A DNA stretch of 64,000 nucleotides from Planctomycetota bacterium (GTDB lineage Bacteria > Planctomycetota > UBA1135 > GCA-002686595). A model generated the notes under the pieces. It did not search any database. It was not told where the DNA came from and worked only from the letters and a program-made list of their open reading frames with translations. The translations under genes were made by a program, and so were the position numbers. Below are positions 61,660-64,000 of the stretch, piece after piece (position 1 is the stretch's first letter; every line of letters starts with the position of its first letter). The stretch is from positions 1 through 64,000 of the forward strand of contig JAPKBR010000006.1 in assembly GCA_028823345.1 (NCBI GenBank), given 5' to 3'.

Positions 61660-63498
61660 TCAGGGAAGGTCGAGCACGCCCTTGCCTTCGCGGCTTGTCA
61701 GGGTCGGGGTTTCAGCGCGGTAGTTGCAACCGTGAGACAGGAGGGAACGCCAGGAGGTCATCCGGCTATCCGCCAGGAAACTCAAGGCGATCACTGCGTT
61801 GTCCCGGGACTTCACATAACCCGCATCCGTATCCAGCATCAGCTCGGAGAGGGCGTCGATGGAGCGCTTGTCTCCCAAGAAGCCCAGGGCCTGGGCGATG
61901 GCAGCTTGCTCTTCGATGCTCTCGCTCTTCTCAAGCTTGGCGACCAGAGTCTCCACCACGTTGCTGTCCCCAAGGATTCCCAGGGCCAAGCCACAACGGG
62001 CTTGCAGGGTGGGGTTCAAGTCTTCCGTGGAGAGCAACTCTTGCAGGCGCTCGATGGAGCCGCGGGATTCCATCAGTCCCAAAGCCAGGGCCGCGTGTCC
62101 GCGGGCGGCGGGATCTTTCAGGTCTTCCACTTTATTGAGTAGCATCTCTTCGGCTTCAATCGAACGTCGCAGGCCGAGGGCCAAGGCCAAAGCACCCAGG
62201 TCATCCGCCGTGCGGGCCTTGCGGGCCGCGTGCATCAGGGCACGGTCCACGCCGGAGTCGAGGTCCTGAGCCATGGCATCGAGGTGGTAGCCAAAGACAC
62301 CCAGGGCCAAACCGGCCCAGGCGCGCTCGGCCTTCTTGCCGCGTGAAAGTCGTCCCAGCAGTTCCGCACGGGTCTTGGCGGTGCCGCTCCAGGGATCTTC
62401 GCCCTGGCCCTTGCGGCTGCCCGCTTCGGCGAGGGCCATCAGGGCAAAGCGCTTGGCCAAGGGGTCTCCGTGACCGGCTTGCTTGGCCAACTCGTGGCGG
62501 ATCCAGCGGTCCACGTCGTCGTCATCGGCATCACCAGTCAGGCCCAGGGCCAGAACGGCGCTTTCCTGGACGATGGCGGGCTGCTTCGCGTAACGCTGCA
62601 GGGACTCGATCAGGATGTCGGCAACGCCGCCCTTGATCTCGGTCACGGCACTGCGCATTGCTTCAGGGGCGGCCTGTTGCCCGTGGGCAACCAAGCGACC
62701 CAGGGTGGTCGCCGTGTGGGCGCGCACCGTTGCGTCGAACTCGCGGTCGGCGGTGAAGTAACGCATCAGGTAGGTCACCTGGGCTTGGAAATGCTCGCTG
62801 GCTCCTTCCACCTTGCAGGTACCGCAGATGCAGACGTTTGCTTCGGCGTCGAAGGGCAGGGGAGTCAGGCTCATGGCTACCATGGCGGCCACTTGCAGGT
62901 CGTTCGTGCTGTTCTCTTCTTCGAGCAACTGCACCAAAGTGGCGACCACGCTGCGGCGCAACTCGGCGTCGTCACTGCGTGCTGCCATGACGCCTAGGCC
63001 GTAGGTGGCAAAGGCGCGCATCTGGATCGGGACTTCCTTGCCCTTGAGGGCTTCCTGGGCCACGGCGGAACCGTGGGCCAGTGCGGTCAGGAACTCAAGG
63101 TTGCGACTGTCCGCCAAAACTCCAAGGGAGAATGCGGCAGTGTTGTTCAAGTCGGGCTCGCCTTCGGAAAGGAAGAAGCGAATCAAGAAGTCAAAGCTGG
63201 TGAAGTTCGCTTCGCCGCCGATTTTACCGAGGGCCAATACTGCGGCCTTCGCGTAGCGGTTGGATCCGCCCACTTCGAGGCCCTTTTGGATTTGCGGGAC
63301 CAGGTCCTCTTGGATCATCTCGGGGGTCAAGCGACCGCCGAGGCGGGTGTGCTTTTCACCCTTGCCCAAGTACCAGGAGTCTCCGCCTGTGCTGGAGGTA
63401 CCCGTGTCGATGTTGGCAAAGTGCAGGTAGCGGTCCTTGTTGGTGGACCACCAAAGCTGCCAAGCAGTGGGGTCGGCGACCATTTCGCCTTCGCCCAC
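61660..63498 (-). CDS. Secreted HEAT-repeat protein (main coding part)
   Basis: Without the upstream segment, this frame gives 612 residues from a GTG at 63498. It starts with DPTAWQLWWSTNKDRYLHFA, a pattern seen in planctomycete HEAT-repeat proteins. It continues as many alpha-helical repeats such as GHAALALGLMESRGSIERL and AAIAQALGFLGDKRSIDAL. VCICGTCKVEG near residue 225 could be a metal or disulfide site inside the solenoid. It is probably a large periplasmic or surface scaffold. The real N-terminus is probably the signal peptide at 63786, interrupted by a TGA (see the next entry). Confidence 0.82.
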   Translation of the reverse strand: MGEGEMVADPTAWQLWWSTNKDRYLHFANIDTGTSSTGGDSWYLGKGEKHTRLGGRLTPEMIQEDLVPQIQKGLEVGGSNRYAKAAVLALGKIGGEANFTSFDFLIRFFLSEGEPDLNNTAAFSLGVLADSRNLEFLTALAHGSAVAQEALKGKEVPIQMRAFATYGLGVMAARSDDAELRRSVVATLVQLLEEENSTNDLQVAAMVAMSLTPLPFDAEANVCICGTCKVEGASEHFQAQVTYLMRYFTADREFDATVRAHTATTLGRLVAHGQQAAPEAMRSAVTEIKGGVADILIESLQRYAKQPAIVQESAVLALGLTGDADDDDVDRWIRHELAKQAGHGDPLAKRFALMALAEAGSRKGQGEDPWSGTAKTRAELLGRLSRGKKAERAWAGLALGVFGYHLDAMAQDLDSGVDRALMHAARKARTADDLGALALALGLRRSIEAEEMLLNKVEDLKDPAARGHAALALGLMESRGSIERLQELLSTEDLNPTLQARCGLALGILGDSNVVETLVAKLEKSESIEEQAAIAQALGFLGDKRSIDALSELMLDTDAGYVKSRDNAVIALSFLADSRMTSWRSLLSHGCNYRAETPTLTSREGKGVLDLP

Positions 63499-63786
63499 AG
63501 TGAAGGGGTTGTCCGGAGTGGGCAGCCATGGAATGCGCGGGGTGCTGGCGGGTTTGCCCCAGCCACCGGGAGTCGCAGGTCCTTGGGCGCCTCCGCCTGC
63601 ACCGGGGCCGCGGCGTGCGCCGCCACCTGCGGGGGCGCGGGGGGCTCGTCCACCGGATGCTGGTCCTTTGTACCCGCCACCGGCGGGTCCTCTTGCAGGG
63701 CCTCAGCAGCCTTGGGCGCCAGCGAAACTGGCGAGAACGATACTTCCGCCGAGGGCGGCAATGAATAGGAATATGGCTTTGCGCAT
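63499..63786 (-). other. N-terminal segment of the HEAT protein with in-frame TGA
   Basis: In the same frame as the HEAT gene, an ATG at 63786 begins MRKAIFLFIAALGGSIVLAS and then FAGAQGC, a clear signal peptide. The next codon is TGA (63703-63705), then GPARGPAGGGYKGPASGGR and a Gly/Pro-rich linker that joins the HEAT region without any frame change. A stem of ACCCGCC and GGCGGGT with loop GGT begins 15 bases after the TGA (63672-63688), which places the loop at +22. I infer one of three: a nonsense mutation, a sequencing error, or a recoded selenocysteine directly after Cys. Confidence 0.6.
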
Positions 63787-64000
63787 GTTTGTTTGGTGGG
63801 CGGCTTTAGAACAGTCGCCCGGGCTCCATATCCAATGTAGGCAACAAAGATGGTGTCGGGGTAGGGCCTTTTTTGTCCGATATTGCTTGGACTCACCCTG
63901 GATACAGTGGTCTTACCAAGGGGTAAACCCCGTGGGGCATCCAGGAATCCCCATATTCGGGGTTGTGGGCCCTATTTGGGCATTTCTATCGTAGAATTGG
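63787..64000. other. Right-edge noncoding region with short hairpins
   Basis: The last 214 bases, upstream of the HEAT gene on the minus strand, contain no gene I can support. Short palindromes are present, such as CCCC-ATATTC-GGGG near 63945 and a GGGGTAAACCCC near 63920. They may form part of a leader or promoter region for the HEAT gene, but no -35/-10 pair is clear. Confidence 0.4.

Noticed and set aside
63327-63896. 189-codon minus-strand frame at the right edge
   Set aside because: It overlaps the HEAT protein N-terminus in another frame and lacks a signal peptide or domain; the in-frame alternative from 63786 has both.
1-64000. tRNA, rRNA, CRISPR, insertion sequence or prophage
   Set aside because: I saw no cloverleaf-like sequence, spaced repeats, transposase or integrase motif by eye; a tRNA search tool would be decisive for tRNAs.

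Overview
The window is GC-rich, gene-dense bacterial chromosome. I count 52 protein genes, two or three of them partial or disrupted, and find no rRNA, tRNA, insertion sequence, prophage or CRISPR array. The cell had a Gram-negative type envelope: there are many lipoproteins, a DUF5916-type outer-membrane barrel candidate, and YidC with a large periplasmic domain. Secreted HEAT-repeat and beta-propeller proteins, a secreted ThuA-like protein, the PrkA/DUF444/SpoVR trio, UbiE/UbiX/UbiA quinone genes and the frequent lack of Shine-Dalgarno sequences suggest a Planctomycetota-like (PVC group) organism. That placement is an inference; no rRNA is present to confirm it.

Layout. 1-5 kb: the broken start of a response regulator at the left edge, an acidic secreted protein, a GT-C-like membrane protein, two small membrane proteins and a ComF-like phosphoribosyltransferase. 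5-9 kb: larC, a PLP aminotransferase, a secreted SH3-like protein, and a 53-residue Cys-rich gene with a TTG start. 9-12.6 kb (minus): ruvB, a SpoIID-like lipoprotein and tgt. 13-16.3 kb: a 1058-residue lipoprotein with Ig-like and beta-propeller regions. 16.5-20 kb: ubiE-ubiX-ubiA-holA in overlapping order. 20-22.3 kb: a split Tm-1-like pair. 22.3-30.6 kb: ThuA-like protein, mutL, miaA, a small lipoprotein with its own terminator, nadD, a WecA/MraY-like transferase and a phosphoesterase. 30.6-40.6 kb: yidC, mnmE, nrdR, an ATP-cone protein with a degenerate NrdD-like body, and smc. 40.6-47.3 kb: an M28 glutaminyl-cyclase-like lipoprotein, then prkA-DUF444-spoVR and an Fe-S-type PD-(D/E)XK nuclease. 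47.3-53.1 kb: four glycosyltransferase genes, one a GT2-GT4 fusion. 53.1-56.4 kb (minus): rnpA-yidD-TolB-like-response regulator-WalJ-like hydrolase. 56.7-61.6 kb: lysine 6-transaminase, an MFS transporter and a DUF5916 protein. 61.7-63.8 kb (minus): a HEAT-repeat exported protein with an in-frame TGA behind its signal peptide.

How the genes work together. Most are housekeeping genes in tightly packed operons, often with 4-base stop/start overlaps (ATGA, GTGA or TTGA). Themes are translation and tRNA modification (tgt, miaA, mnmE, rnpA), DNA maintenance (ruvB, holA, mutL, smc), membrane insertion (yidC, yidD), quinone synthesis (ubiE, ubiX, ubiA), nucleotide-pool control (nrdR and its neighbour) and surface glycan assembly.

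Most worth a second look: the RNR-like protein lacking radical and catalytic cysteine signatures, overlapping nrdR and sitting behind a candidate NrdR box; the in-frame TGA followed at the right distance by a SECIS-like hairpin; the 53-residue Cys protein; the PrkA-trio/nuclease/glycosyltransferase string; and the FixJ-type regulator inside the rnpA-yidD operon.
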